64,000 nt of DNA, taken from assembly GCF_014193655.1 (NCBI RefSeq), contig NZ_JACHZQ010000005.1:62001-126000 (forward strand), in the 5' to 3' direction. Source of the DNA: Rhizobium sp. BK313 (lineage in GTDB: Bacteria; Pseudomonadota; Alphaproteobacteria; Rhizobiales; Rhizobiaceae). The notes beneath the pieces were generated by a model that saw nothing but the letters and a program-made list of their open reading frames with translations, did no database searches and was not told the origin of the DNA. Shown piece by piece: positions 9,097 to 18,410 of the stretch (positions are counted from its first letter, which is position 1; the number at the start of each line of letters is the position of its first letter). The translations under genes were made by a program, and so were the position numbers.

Positions 9097-10254
9097 GTGC
9101 GTTTGTTGTTTCCCTTGTTTGTTCTGGCGGGCTGCGTCATGAGCCTTCCCGCTGCTGCCCTTGACGCTCCCGCCGCGCCGCCGGCGGAGCGACCACTGAA
9201 GGAATTCGTCACCTCGGTCGAAAAGGACGGGTCGATCAGCTTCCGCCTTTACGCACCCTCGGCCAAAGCCGTTTCCGTCGTTCTCGGTTCGCACGATCCG
9301 ATGGCGATGCAGCGCAGCGACGATGGCGTATGGAGCGCCAAATCCGAGCCGCTGAAGCCCAATCTCTACGAGTATTATTTCAACATCGACGGCTTTCGCA
9401 GCATCGATACCGGCACCAATGCACCCAAGCCGCAGAGGCAGGTCAACACCAGCCTCATTCTGGTGCCCGGCAGCATCCTGGACATCCGCAATGTTCCGCA
9501 CGGCGACCTGCGACTGGTGACGCTGCATTCCAAGGCGCTCAATTCGGAGCGTCAGATGTATGTCTATACCCCGCCAGGCTATAGCGATGCGTCAAAGCCT
9601 CTGCCGGTCCTCTATCTCTATCACGGTTTTGGCGATACCGCCGGCTCCTGGGTGGAGCAGGGTCGAGCACCGCAAATCCTCGACAACCTTCTCGCCGAGA
9701 AAAAGATCGAGCCGATGATCGTCGTCATTCCGGACACTGAAACCGATGTTTCGGAAGCGATTGCGGAGAATTTCCCTGCCTCGGATCGCCGCAAGATGTT
9801 CTACCCCACAAACGCCGACGCAGCGGATCGGGAGCTTATCGAAGACCTCATTCCCTATATGCAGAAGCACTATCGAGTACGCAACAATGCCGACGGACGC
9901 GCGGTCGTAGGCCTGTCACAGGGCGGATACCAGGCACTCGTCTCCGGCCTCTCGCATCTCGGCACCTTTGGCTGGGTGGCGACTTTCAGCGGTGTCAGCA
10001 CGACCACTGTACCGAACAAGGCGGTCGACGCCGCGCTGAACAATCCTGACAAGATCAACAAGGCATTGCGCAGCTTTACTGTCACGGTGGGAACGAAGGA
10101 TCAGGTCGTCGGCAAGGATGTGGCCGGCCTCAAGGCAACACTGGACGACAAGAAGATCGTCCACGACTACCAAGACTATCCGGACCTCCAGCACGAGATG
10201 GATGTCTGGCGGCCGTCGCTGGTCGCATTTCTGGAGAAGGTCTTCAAGAAATAG
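9097..10254 (+). CDS. Secreted esterase, enterochelin-esterase-like (D family), with N-terminal E-set domain
   Basis: This is a 385-residue exported alpha/beta hydrolase. The N-terminus is hydrophobic and contains LAGC at residues 10-13, a possible short lipobox; cleavage by signal peptidase I after PAAA is the alternative. An early-set/CBM48-like domain follows (FRLYAPSAKAVSVVLG), then an esterase-D domain with the nucleophile elbow VGLSQGGYQA (Ser near residue 274) and a late His in LQHEMDVW. The start is a GTG with GGAGGAG 8 bases before it, which decides the start. Homologues act on carbohydrate esters or siderophore esters; no siderophore genes are near. Confidence 0.78.
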   Translation: MRLLFPLFVLAGCVMSLPAAALDAPAAPPAERPLKEFVTSVEKDGSISFRLYAPSAKAVSVVLGSHDPMAMQRSDDGVWSAKSEPLKPNLYEYYFNIDGFRSIDTGTNAPKPQRQVNTSLILVPGSILDIRNVPHGDLRLVTLHSKALNSERQMYVYTPPGYSDASKPLPVLYLYHGFGDTAGSWVEQGRAPQILDNLLAEKKIEPMIVVIPDTETDVSEAIAENFPASDRRKMFYPTNADAADRELIEDLIPYMQKHYRVRNNADGRAVVGLSQGGYQALVSGLSHLGTFGWVATFSGVSTTTVPNKAVDAALNNPDKINKALRSFTVTVGTKDQVVGKDVAGLKATLDDKKIVHDYQDYPDLQHEMDVWRPSLVAFLEKVFKK

Positions 10255-10278
10255 CAAGCTGGTGGCGGCTTGGGTGCC

Positions 10279-11193
10279 TCAGCCGCCAAAAGCCTTTTCC
10301 GCCGCTTCCGCCTGCGCCGCTCCACCGCTGTTGCGGCGCAGGATCATCCGGTGCGCCGCCAACACGGCGCCACCGGTCACCAGAAGGCAGGCAATCGCAA
10401 TACCCCAACTCGGCGCGGCAAAGCCGAAGAGGGTCAGGATCAGCGTCGAGAGCAGCGGAGCGGCATAGCTGGCCGCGCCGAGAATCTGGATATCGCCGTT
10501 CTTGACGCCGTAATCCCAGGCATAGAAGGCAGCCCCCACCGGAAAAAGACCAAGCCCGAGGACGGCGATCCATTGCGAAGCCGTTTCCGGCCAGATGGTA
10601 TCCTCCAGCCCGAGATGGCAGACCAAGGAAAGCGCTGACGTCACCAGGCAAAAGATGGTGACTACGTCGGTCGACACTGCCTCGAACCGGCGCGTGATCA
10701 GCGAATAGCCGGACCACGTGAAGGCGCAGAGGAATGCCGCGCCATAGCCGATGGCATAGGCTCCCTCGAAGTGAAACCCGTTGCGCCCGACGATCAGCAC
10801 CGTGCCGGCAAGCCCCATCAGCGCGCCGACGATGTGGTACCAGCGCAGCCGCTCGCCTGGTAGGAGCGCTGAACCGACGACGATCAACAACGGCCAGAGA
10901 TAGGCGATCAACCCCGCCTCGACCGCCGGCGCATGGCGAAGCGCAGTGAAATAGAGGAAATGGTAACCGAACAGCCCGCCGACGCCCGTAATCCAGACCT
11001 TGGCCGGCTGGCGCAGCAACTGCAGGCGCTCCGGCCTCAGCGCGAAAACAACGATGCCGGGGACGCTGCCGATGGCGAAACAGATGGCGAGCAGTTGGAA
11101 CGGTGGTATCTTGCCCGACGCCACCGTCAACAGCGCCAGAAACGACCACATCACGATGGCCGCAAACCCCGTTAATGTCGCACGAAACTTCAA
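10279..11193 (-). CDS. EamA/DMT-family exporter, YddG-like
   Basis: This 304-residue inner-membrane protein has about ten hydrophobic segments in two EamA repeats. The N-terminal half is close to YddG aromatic amino-acid exporters (AAIVMWSFLALLTVASG, HFLYFTALRHAPAVEAGLIAYLWPLLIV), and the second half contains AASYAAPLLSTLILTLFGFA. Such proteins export amino acids or related metabolites. It is convergent with the esterase gene. Substrate is inferred from the family only. Confidence 0.8.
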   Translation of the reverse strand: MKFRATLTGFAAIVMWSFLALLTVASGKIPPFQLLAICFAIGSVPGIVVFALRPERLQLLRQPAKVWITGVGGLFGYHFLYFTALRHAPAVEAGLIAYLWPLLIVVGSALLPGERLRWYHIVGALMGLAGTVLIVGRNGFHFEGAYAIGYGAAFLCAFTWSGYSLITRRFEAVSTDVVTIFCLVTSALSLVCHLGLEDTIWPETASQWIAVLGLGLFPVGAAFYAWDYGVKNGDIQILGAASYAAPLLSTLILTLFGFAAPSWGIAIACLLVTGGAVLAAHRMILRRNSGGAAQAEAAEKAFGG

Positions 11194-11242
11194 CTCCGCC
11201 CCCAGTCTGTCGCCGCGGGCCGCTTCTGGATCGAACGCCCGT

Positions 11243-12019
11243 TTAGCTGCCGTACTTCACGGCGGTGATCGTCACCGTCCCATACTGCGTCGGGATACGG
11301 ACGTAGACAGGCGCATATACATTCATGGCATCGGCCTTGGCAAACCAGATCTCCATGCCGTCGCTCTTGGCGAGATAAAGGTAATCCTTGCGCGTTCCCT
11401 TGTAGCCGCTCTTCGGCATGAAACGGACGCCACAGGCAATCGTCTTGCCCTTGAAACCATTCGTCGAAAACGGATGTGATCCCTTCGGCGACAGTTTCAG
11501 ATCCATGCGCATTTCGCCGTCGAAGACAGGCAAGGTCTGATTGCAGAGATTGAGATTCGCGGTAGCGGGAAAGATCATGCCGGAAATCGGGTCGAGCACC
11601 GAGTGTAGATCTCCGTCGCTGATCGGTATCCAGCTCTGCGGGCGCTTCGGCTCCGGCGTGATCGTATTCGACGTTACATTTCCATTGGTATAGGCGACAT
11701 CATAGGTGCGTTCCTTTCGGCCGCTCTTGTAATAGAGTGTGTAGTGCGTCGCCTGCAGCTTGTTGTCGCCGACAATGCCGGTCACGTCGGTTTTCGCATC
11801 GATCGACGTCACAAGATCCGCGAGACCGGCCGACGTGATATCGCCCCGGATGGTAAACTGCTTGTCCCTGACCTCGGTCTTGAAATCCGCCCTCGCGATC
11901 GGAAAGCCGGCAAGCGACACGCGGTATTGGGTTTCATGCCGCAGCTCCTCGGCCGATACCGCGAGGGGCATCGAGGCCATCAGGACCGAAATGAAAAGCC
12001 AACTTCGAAAATGAACCAT
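11243..12019 (-). CDS. DUF3108 exported protein
   Basis: A 258-residue protein with a signal peptide (WLFISVLMASMPLAVSAEE) and a DUF3108 domain of mostly beta strands: YRVSLAGFPIARADFKTEV, ATHYTLYYKSGRKERTYDV, SWIPISDGDLHSVLDPISGM. It has two cysteines that could pair (CNQTLP and IACGVRF). The family is periplasmic and of unknown function. The ATG at 12019 gives a normal signal peptide; a TTG six codons upstream is less likely. It is divergent from rpmB, with about 240 bases of regulatory DNA between. Confidence 0.75.
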   Translation of the reverse strand: MVHFRSWLFISVLMASMPLAVSAEELRHETQYRVSLAGFPIARADFKTEVRDKQFTIRGDITSAGLADLVTSIDAKTDVTGIVGDNKLQATHYTLYYKSGRKERTYDVAYTNGNVTSNTITPEPKRPQSWIPISDGDLHSVLDPISGMIFPATANLNLCNQTLPVFDGEMRMDLKLSPKGSHPFSTNGFKGKTIACGVRFMPKSGYKGTRKDYLYLAKSDGMEIWFAKADAMNVYAPVYVRIPTQYGTVTITAVKYGS

Positions 12020-12132
12020 GACCAGAGCCTTCAACAAGAGCAGACAGCATATATAGGCGCTTTATGCGCTTGCTGCGACACTCAGAAAACAGCAGCTTTT
12101 TGACGGAATTGCGGGAAAGCTCAAGGTTTGGC

Positions 12133-12161
12133 TTGACGTAGCCGGCCGCTCTGACTATAGA
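12133..12161 (+). promoter_or_regulatory. Candidate sigma70-type promoter of rpmB
   Basis: TTGACG at 12133-12138 and TATAGA at 12156-12161 are separated by 17 bases, close to the rhizobial housekeeping consensus. They stand about 95 bases upstream of the rpmB start and on its strand. Position and strength fit a highly expressed ribosomal-protein gene. Confidence 0.6.
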
Positions 12162-12255
12162 ACCGCAACTTTCCAATTATGGCCTGTTGGATTGCGCGCC
12201 GGGTGTTGCCCGGAATGACTTTCTGATGGCCAAGAAAAACAAAAGTAGGTGTTTC

Positions 12256-12561
12256 ATGTCCCGCATGTGCGAATTGACCGGCAAGGCCGTCCTCGTGGGC
12301 AACAATGTCAGCCACGCCAACAACAAGACCAAGCGTCGGTTCCTGCCGAACCTCTGCCAGGTCACGCTGATCTCTGACGTTCTTGGCCAGCGTTATCGTC
12401 TGCGCGTTTCCGCTGCAGCACTCCGCTCGGTCGAGCATCGCGGCGGCCTGGACGCTTTCCTTATCAAGGCAAGCGAAAACGAACTCAGCATGCGCGCTCG
12501 CCTGCTGCGTCGTCAGATCGTCAAGAAGACCGCTGAAGCTGCCGTAGCTGCTGCTGCATAA
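12256..12561 (+). CDS. rpmB: 50S ribosomal protein L28
   Basis: L28 is a component of the large ribosomal subunit. The 101-residue protein begins MSRMCELTGKAVLVGNNVSHANNK (the L28 signature) and contains KTKRRFLPNL and SAAALRSVEHRGGLDAFL, with a basic, Ala-rich C-terminal tail. The open frame starts earlier (12187), but the L28 start is unambiguous at 12256, preceded by AGTAGGTG. It has its own promoter upstream and a strong terminator downstream, so it is probably monocistronic. Confidence 0.95.
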   Translation: MSRMCELTGKAVLVGNNVSHANNKTKRRFLPNLCQVTLISDVLGQRYRLRVSAAALRSVEHRGGLDAFLIKASENELSMRARLLRRQIVKKTAEAAVAAAA

Positions 12562-12595
12562 GCAGTTCTAGCGCTTCGCGATATCATACGGGCTT

Positions 12596-12632
12596 AAAGG
12601 CTTGCACGGATCATCTCCGGACAAGCCTTTTT
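12596..12632 (+). terminator. Intrinsic terminator after rpmB
   Basis: A perfect 9-bp stem AAAGGCTTG (12596-12604) / CAAGCCTTT (12622-12630) closes a 17-base loop and runs directly into a T tract. It lies 35 bases after the rpmB stop. Confidence 0.8.
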
Positions 12633-12679
12633 CCATGTCCGGCTTCCTCCAACTGGTGGCATCACCCAGGATAAAAAAA

Positions 12680-13315
12680 ATGCTGAAGTCACGCTTTACC
12701 CTTATCTACGTTCTGCTGATGACGCTGGTCGTCGTCGCCTCCAATATCCTAGTGCAGTATCCGTTGCAGGCCGAGCTCGCCGGCATCAATCTTGCGGATA
12801 TCCTGACCTGGGGCGCCTTCACCTATCCCGTCGCCTTCCTGATCACCGACCTGACCAATCGCCAGTTCGGTCCGAAGGCCGCGCGCAGGGTGGTGTTCGC
12901 CGGCTTCGTCGTCGGCGTTACACTGTCCTTCTTCACCGCTCAGCCGCGTATCGCGATCGCCTCCGGCTCGGCCTATCTCGCCGGTCAGCTTCTCGACATC
13001 TCCGTGTTCAACCGCTTGCGTCGCATGGCCTGGTGGCGCGCGCCGCTGTTCGGTTCGCTGATCGGCTCGATGTTGGACACGGTGATGTTCTTCTCCTTCG
13101 CCTTCGCGCCCTTCTTCGTCTTCTTCGGCCCGAACGATCCCTTCGCGATCGACTGGGCGCCGATCCTCGGTGTCTTCCAGACGTCGGCTCCGCGCTGGAT
13201 TTCCTGGGCGATCGGCGATTTCGGGGTGAAGATGACCGTCGGCCTGGTCATGCTGCTGCCCTACGGCGCGCTGATGAACGTGCTGAAGCCGATGCAGCCT
13301 GTCCGAACTGCGTAA
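12680..13315 (+). CDS. yhhQ: Queuosine precursor transporter, YhhQ/VUT family
   Basis: This 211-residue integral membrane protein has about six hydrophobic segments. Family blocks seen: VASNILVQYPLQ, LADILTWGAFTYPVAFLITDLTNRQFG (the VUT signature), SGSAYLAGQLLDI and GSMLDTVMFFSFAFAPFF. YhhQ imports the 7-deazaguanine precursors of queuosine, a tRNA wobble modification. ATG at 12680 is preceded by CCAGGATAA; an ATG at 12635 and a TTG at 12602 are in frame but lie inside or right beside the rpmB terminator. Its position right behind rpmB is at least thematically translational, although the terminator separates them. Confidence 0.85.
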   Translation: MLKSRFTLIYVLLMTLVVVASNILVQYPLQAELAGINLADILTWGAFTYPVAFLITDLTNRQFGPKAARRVVFAGFVVGVTLSFFTAQPRIAIASGSAYLAGQLLDISVFNRLRRMAWWRAPLFGSLIGSMLDTVMFFSFAFAPFFVFFGPNDPFAIDWAPILGVFQTSAPRWISWAIGDFGVKMTVGLVMLLPYGALMNVLKPMQPVRTA

Positions 13316-13340
13316 ACGGTCACCGACGCAATTCCCTGAA

Positions 13341-13363
13341 AGCCCGCGTGTCGCGGGCTTTTT
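13341..13363 (+). terminator. Intrinsic terminator after yhhQ
   Basis: Stem AGCCCGCG (13341-13348) / CGCGGGCT (13352-13359) with a 3-base loop, followed by a run of T. It lies between convergent genes; the T run favours the plus strand. Confidence 0.85.
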
Positions 13364-14379
13364 CATTTCTGGCTGACAAGATTCTCGTCCCTCAGCCGGA
13401 ATTCCAGCATCAGGCTTCGCTGCAGGATCGAATGGTTGTCGTCGGAGACCATGATCAGATGGATCGTGCCATCGGCGGCGCGGAAAGCGTCCAGCCCTTC
13501 CATATTGTCAATCTGCAGATTGGAACCTGCCTGGAAGATGACGTTGCCGTCGACGACCGCGCCCGGCTTGATGTCGCCGCCGGCAATGCGACGGATACGC
13601 ACGCCGATTCCATGCGCCAGATCGAAGCGCCGCTCCAGCAGAAGCAGATCGCCATCGGGTAGAAAAACGCCGTCGCTGGCGTCGAAATCATCATCATGGC
13701 GCACGGTGAAGCGGCCCTTCAGCGGTCCGTCCAGGATCGCCGCCAGCATGTTCCCTTGATCGTCCAGGCTGCGCTCAGCGACGATCACCGCCGCCCCTGC
13801 GAGGGGGCTCGATTGCGGCGCGATCATAAGGGCTTCCAGGCTGCGGTTGGCGCGCAACTGCCTCCTCGGGATCAGGATCGGAATGCTACCATCGGGCGGC
13901 GATGTCTCGAAACCGGGATCGGGATAGGCATCGACGCGGTGATTCTGCTCATAGCTGACAAGCACGTGGTTGCCCCGGAGCGCCAGCCCCTCAGCATCCA
14001 TTGCGCCCTTGCCGGCATCCGTCTCGCCGAAACGATCGATCATTGGCATGATGCGGGCATCGGTGATGCCCTTAAGCCTGCCGTCCTCATCGCGCTCGAT
14101 AGCCCCGGTCAGCCAGTGGCCGGTATCCAGGACCGAGATGAAGTGACGCTCATCCGGACGGAAGCGGATGGCGGAAAGGGCGCCGAGGAGCGCGTTGCTG
14201 GAACTGAGTTCGAGACCGCCGAGGAACTCGAGCGCACCGAACCGTGTCTGCTCGGAACCGGGCTTGAACGCCGAAATCGCCGTCCCATGGATTTCCGCCG
14301 GTCCGCCCTCCGACGTATTCATAGAGCCACAGCCGGCGAGCAGCATCACAAGCATGGTCGCGCGGCAAAGGCGTTTCAT
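13363..14379 (-). CDS. Phytase-like / esterase-like lipoprotein
   Basis: A 338-residue exported protein with a lipobox LLAGC (Cys near residue 17), so probably a lipoprotein. The body matches the esterase-like-activity-of-phytase family: beta-propeller repeats such as FGALEFLGGLELSS, AIRFRPDERHFISVLDTGHW, LRGNHVLVSYEQNHRVDAY, DGVFLPDGDLLLLERRFD and IDNMEGLDAFRAADGTIHL. Substrate is unknown; phytate hydrolysis is not demonstrated for this branch. The stop codon is at the edge of the yhhQ terminator (convergent). Confidence 0.75.
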   Translation of the reverse strand: MKRLCRATMLVMLLAGCGSMNTSEGGPAEIHGTAISAFKPGSEQTRFGALEFLGGLELSSSNALLGALSAIRFRPDERHFISVLDTGHWLTGAIERDEDGRLKGITDARIMPMIDRFGETDAGKGAMDAEGLALRGNHVLVSYEQNHRVDAYPDPGFETSPPDGSIPILIPRRQLRANRSLEALMIAPQSSPLAGAAVIVAERSLDDQGNMLAAILDGPLKGRFTVRHDDDFDASDGVFLPDGDLLLLERRFDLAHGIGVRIRRIAGGDIKPGAVVDGNVIFQAGSNLQIDNMEGLDAFRAADGTIHLIMVSDDNHSILQRSLMLEFRLRDENLVSQK

Positions 14380-14467
14380 GGGCTCTCGCGGGGGGCCTTC
14401 AGGGTCGAGACGGCATATCGATGAAGCACCGGCCGAGCGGCCGATGCAGGTAGGAACTATAGGCTAA

Positions 14468-16366
14468 TCAACTTGCGCGACGCATACGCGAGCGCGGCAG
14501 GCTTGCCTGATCCTCGAACAGCGATGCGAGCTGCTCGGTCATGGCACCCGCCAGCTCGTCGGCATCGACGATCGTCACGGCGCGACGATAGTAGCGCGTG
14601 ACGTCATGGCCGATACCGATCGCCAGCAGCTCCACCGGCGAGCGTGTTTCGATCTGCTCGATCACCGCACGCAGGTGCCGCTCCAGGTAATTGCCCGGAT
14701 TGACCGACAGCGTCGAATCGTCGACCGGCGCGCCGTCCGAGATCATCATCAGGATGCGCCGCTGCTCGCGGCGACCCAGCAGGCGGTTATGCGCCCAGAT
14801 CAATGCCTCGCCGTCGATATTTTCCTTGAGCAGGCCTTCGCGCATCATCAGGCCGAGATTAGTTCGCGCCCGCCGGTAGGGCTCGTCGGCGGATTTGTAG
14901 ATGATATGGCGGAGATCGTTGAGCCGGCCCGGCGTCTGCGGCTTGCCGCCGGCAAGCCATTTCTCACGTGCCTGTCCGCCCTTCCAGGCCTTGGTAGTGA
15001 AACCGAGGATCTCGACCTTGACTCCGCAGCGTTCCAGCGTGCGCGCCAGAATATCGGCACAGGTGGCGGCAACGGTGATCGGCCGGCCGCGCATGGAACC
15101 GGAATTGTCGATCAGCAGCGTCACGACCGTATCGCGGAACTGCGTGTCGCGCTCCATCTTGAAGGATAGCGCCTGCATCGGATCGATGATCAGGCGCGGC
15201 AGCCGTGCCGGATCGAGATAACCTTCCTCCAGATCGAAATCCCAGGCACGGTTCTGCTGCGCCATCAGCCGGCGCTGCAGACGGTTGGCAAGCCGCCCCA
15301 CGGCACCTTGCAGGTGCGCCAGCTGCTTGTCGAGGAAGGCACGCAGGCGTTCGAGTTCCACCGCATCGCAGAGTTCCTGCGCTGTCGTCGTTTCGTCGAA
15401 TTCCTCGGTGAAGACGTGATAATCGACCTTTTCGTTGAAGTCGGCGAAGGGCGTGTTCGGTCGGCGGGTCTCGCCCGGCGTCTCCGAATCCTCTTCACCC
15501 TCTTCGCTCATGTCGTCGTCGGAGATTTCGGCGCCGTCCATCTCGCCGTCGTCCATCTGCTCGTCGGAGGCTTCGCTGTCCTCGGCGGGCGCGGCGTCTG
15601 AACCGGCGTCGTCCTCGACTTCGTCTTGATCCTGCTCCTGACCGCTCGGCTGGTCCTCTTCGCTGGACTCCTCATTGGAATCCGGCTCCATCTCCTCGTC
15701 GCCGTATTCCTCGGCCATTTCCATGGCCGACAGCATATGGCGGACGACGCGGGCGAAGCTTTGCTGGTCGTTGATGGTGGAAAGCAGATTGTCGAGTTCG
15801 CCGCCGGTCTTGTCCTCGATGAAGGAACGCCAGAGGTCGAGCACCTTGCCAGCGCTGGCCGGCGGCTGCTGGCCGGTCAGCTTCTCGCGCACGATCATCG
15901 CCATGGCCTCGCCGATCGGCGCGTCCTCCTGCCGCTCGATGCCGGAGAAATTCGCCTTGGCGTATTTTTCGGCATTCATCGAGTTGAGGTTGGCGGCCAT
16001 ACCGCTCATGCGCAGCGCACCGATCGATTCCACGCGCGCCTGTTCGACAGCGTCGAAAATCGCACGCGCATCGGCGCCCTGCGGCGCCATGGTGGCGTGC
16101 ACACGGGCGTCGTGGCAGGCGAGCCTGAGCGCCATCGAATCGCCGAGGCCGCGGGTCACGGCCAGCTCATGCGCCGTCGGCCGCTTCGAAAGCTCCGGCA
16201 GGCGAATGCGCTCGCCCGTCATCCCGGGGCGTTCGTTGGCGAAAGCCACCTCGACCTCGGCATCGCCGGCGATCGAACGCACGCAGCCGGTAATCGCCCG
16301 ACGCAACGGCTCCATGTCCACCGGGGCGCCCGGCTTCGCTCTGGAATTGTCTCCGCGACCTGACAT
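14468..16366 (-). CDS. cobT: Aerobic cobaltochelatase subunit CobT
   Basis: CobT works with CobN and the AAA+ partner CobS to insert Co2+ into hydrogenobyrinic acid a,c-diamide in aerobic cobalamin synthesis. The 632-residue protein has an N-terminal helical region, a long acidic linker near residues 210-310 rich in Asp, Glu and Gln, and a C-terminal von Willebrand A domain with the MIDAS motif LLIDNSGSMRGRP and later MMISDGAPVDD. This matches the CobT layout and length. It lies 18 bases after cobS on the same strand, so the two are one operon. No cobN or other cob gene is in the window. Confidence 0.93.
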   Translation of the reverse strand: MSGRGDNSRAKPGAPVDMEPLRRAITGCVRSIAGDAEVEVAFANERPGMTGERIRLPELSKRPTAHELAVTRGLGDSMALRLACHDARVHATMAPQGADARAIFDAVEQARVESIGALRMSGMAANLNSMNAEKYAKANFSGIERQEDAPIGEAMAMIVREKLTGQQPPASAGKVLDLWRSFIEDKTGGELDNLLSTINDQQSFARVVRHMLSAMEMAEEYGDEEMEPDSNEESSEEDQPSGQEQDQDEVEDDAGSDAAPAEDSEASDEQMDDGEMDGAEISDDDMSEEGEEDSETPGETRRPNTPFADFNEKVDYHVFTEEFDETTTAQELCDAVELERLRAFLDKQLAHLQGAVGRLANRLQRRLMAQQNRAWDFDLEEGYLDPARLPRLIIDPMQALSFKMERDTQFRDTVVTLLIDNSGSMRGRPITVAATCADILARTLERCGVKVEILGFTTKAWKGGQAREKWLAGGKPQTPGRLNDLRHIIYKSADEPYRRARTNLGLMMREGLLKENIDGEALIWAHNRLLGRREQRRILMMISDGAPVDDSTLSVNPGNYLERHLRAVIEQIETRSPVELLAIGIGHDVTRYYRRAVTIVDADELAGAMTEQLASLFEDQASLPRSRMRRAS

Positions 16367-16384
16367 GACCTGATGGCTTCTCTC

Positions 16385-17374
16385 TTAGGCTTCGAGCACG
16401 ATGTTGGCGGCGCTTTCCTTCAGCTCGACGCCGAAGGCGCGCTGATATTGCTCGGCGACCAGCGGCCGCTCCAGCTCATCGCACTTGTTGAGGAAGGTCA
16501 CGCGGAAGGCAAAGGCGACATCGCCGAAGATTTCCGCATTTTCCGCCCAGGTGATGACCGTACGCGGGCTCATGACGGTGGAAAGATCGCCGTTCATGAA
16601 GGCCGCGCGGGTCAGATCGGCGACACGCACCATCTTGGACACGGTGTCGCGGCCTTTCTCCGTACGGAAAGACTTCACCTTCGCGAGCACGATGTCGACT
16701 TCGTTGTTGTGCGGCAGATAGTTCAGCGTCGTGACGATCGACCAGCGGTCCATCTGCGCCTGGTTTATCTGCTGCGTGCCATGGTAGAGGCCGGTCGTAT
16801 CGCCAAGACCGATCGTGTTGGCAGTCGCGAACAGACGGAAGGCCGGGTGTGGACGGATGACGCGGCTCTGGTCGAGCAGCGTCAGGCGGCCCGAAGATTC
16901 CAGCACGCGCTGGATAACGAACATCACGTCCGGGCGACCGGCATCGTATTCGTCGAAGACGAGCGCGACATTGTGCTGGTAGGCCCAGGGCAGGATGCCA
17001 TCCTTGAATTCGGTGATCTGCAGACCGTCCTTAACGACGATCGCATCCTTGCCGACGAGGTCAATACGGCTGACATGGCTGTCGAGGTTGATGCGCACGC
17101 AGGGCCAGTTGAGGCGGGCTGCGACCTGCTCGATATGCGAGGACTTGCCGGTGCCGTGATAGCCGGAGATCATCACACGACGATTGTGGGCAAAGCCGGC
17201 GAGGATGGCGAGCGTCGTCTCTCGGTCGAACAGATAGTCTGTGTCGAGGTCGGGCACATAGGCATCGCCCTTGCTGTACGCCGGAACGCGAATATCGGAA
17301 TCGATGCCAAAGACTTCGCGGACCGAAACGGTGGTGTCGGGAAGCTCGGAAATATCAAGGTCAATCTTGCTCAT
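16385..17374 (-). CDS. cobS: Aerobic cobaltochelatase subunit CobS (AAA+ ATPase)
   Basis: CobS is the MoxR/AAA+ motor of the cobaltochelatase. The 329-residue protein contains Walker A GYHGTGKSSHIEQVA, Walker B ALVFDEYDAG, a sensor-like LFATANTIGLGD, and the N-terminal block LPDTTVSVREVFGID that is conserved in CobS. Start: GGAG stands 7 bases before the ATG at 17374, better spaced than for the ATG at 17377; the upstream 17401 start is not supported. It is followed by cobT. Confidence 0.93.
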   Translation of the reverse strand: MSKIDLDISELPDTTVSVREVFGIDSDIRVPAYSKGDAYVPDLDTDYLFDRETTLAILAGFAHNRRVMISGYHGTGKSSHIEQVAARLNWPCVRINLDSHVSRIDLVGKDAIVVKDGLQITEFKDGILPWAYQHNVALVFDEYDAGRPDVMFVIQRVLESSGRLTLLDQSRVIRPHPAFRLFATANTIGLGDTTGLYHGTQQINQAQMDRWSIVTTLNYLPHNNEVDIVLAKVKSFRTEKGRDTVSKMVRVADLTRAAFMNGDLSTVMSPRTVITWAENAEIFGDVAFAFRVTFLNKCDELERPLVAEQYQRAFGVELKESAANIVLEA

Positions 17375-17683
17375 CATGTCTCCAAGGCGGGCGACTGTCA
17401 CCCAGCCATATCAATCTCAGCCATTTGTATCCGTGACGCCGCAGCTTGTTGCCCGCATCCGTCCGGTCGGAACAGCGGCGATACTTCTCCGGGACTGAAG
17501 CGAAACCTCGGTGCGATGAAATGACCGCTTGCGAGCATTCTTGAACAGAGTCCCGGACAAGAAACGCCGCGTCCGGAAAGTTGGCCGAGGTGCAGCCAGC
17601 CAAATGCGCACCTTGCCGCAGTCGCCTGCGGCCCCAGCCGATTTGGACCATACCTGATTGAAGACGGAGAGCAAGGACAGGAA

Positions 17684-18304
17684 TTAACAAAAACCGTTCT
17701 GCTTCAACAATTGATAGGCCTGAATGACGGCGCGAAACCGTTCTTCCGAGCCGCGATCGCCGCCATTGGCATCAGGATGGTGCTTTTTTACCAATTCCTT
17801 GTAGCGGCTCTTGATCTCGGGGCCAGTGGCATTGGCGCCCAGCCCCATCGTGTCGAAGGCTTTCGCCTCGAGCGTCTTCAGCTTGCGCTCCTGCGGGAAA
17901 CGCGGTCCGCGACCCTGGCCCTGCCCGTCCTTGACGAAACCGAAGGGATCGCGCACCCGGGCATAAGAACCGGAGCGGACGTCGGAATGCAGCGGGCTGT
18001 TGCGCGCCGCCTTGTTGACGCCGACGGTCCAGGTCGGGCGATGGCCGGTGATGGCCTCCTTCTGGTAACGCGCGATCTCACCGTCCGAGAGGCCGGAGAA
18101 ATAATTGTAGCCCTTGTTGTATTCCTTGACGTGCTCGAAGCAGAACAAAAAGAACTGCCCTTCCGCATTGCGCCCGACCGGAGCGCGATGCGTACCCTTT
18201 TTGTCGCAGCCGTCCCATTGGCACGTCGGCGGGGCCTGTTCGGCCTCCGGCTCGCGTTTGCGGCGGGTTCGAATACGATCGAAATATTTTGAATCGAGTC
18301 TCAT
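17684..18304 (-). CDS. J-domain co-chaperone with N-terminal Cys/His cluster
   Basis: This is a 206-residue protein with the J domain at its C-terminus instead of the N-terminus. The HPD triad is at residues 176-178 in LVKKHHPDANGGDR, preceded by ALKE-type helix II residues (EIKSRYKEL). The N-terminal third carries C28, C33, H39, C55 and H58 (CQWDGC and CFEHVKEYN), a probable zinc or metal site. J domains stimulate DnaK ATPase. Rhizobia keep this gene between cobS-cobT and bolA, which suggests, but does not prove, a role in metal-cofactor or Fe-S protein handling. It is divergent from bolA. Confidence 0.85.
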   Translation of the reverse strand: MRLDSKYFDRIRTRRKREPEAEQAPPTCQWDGCDKKGTHRAPVGRNAEGQFFLFCFEHVKEYNKGYNYFSGLSDGEIARYQKEAITGHRPTWTVGVNKAARNSPLHSDVRSGSYARVRDPFGFVKDGQGQGRGPRFPQERKLKTLEAKAFDTMGLGANATGPEIKSRYKELVKKHHPDANGGDRGSEERFRAVIQAYQLLKQNGFC

Positions 18305-18410
18305 GGCACCCTAATTATGGGGCCTCAGCTACCCCACAACAAGAATTGACAAATAGGAATGTTGCAGGCTTTGTGGGAACCTTTTTCGCGAACAAGGTGA
18401 TGGCGGGAAT

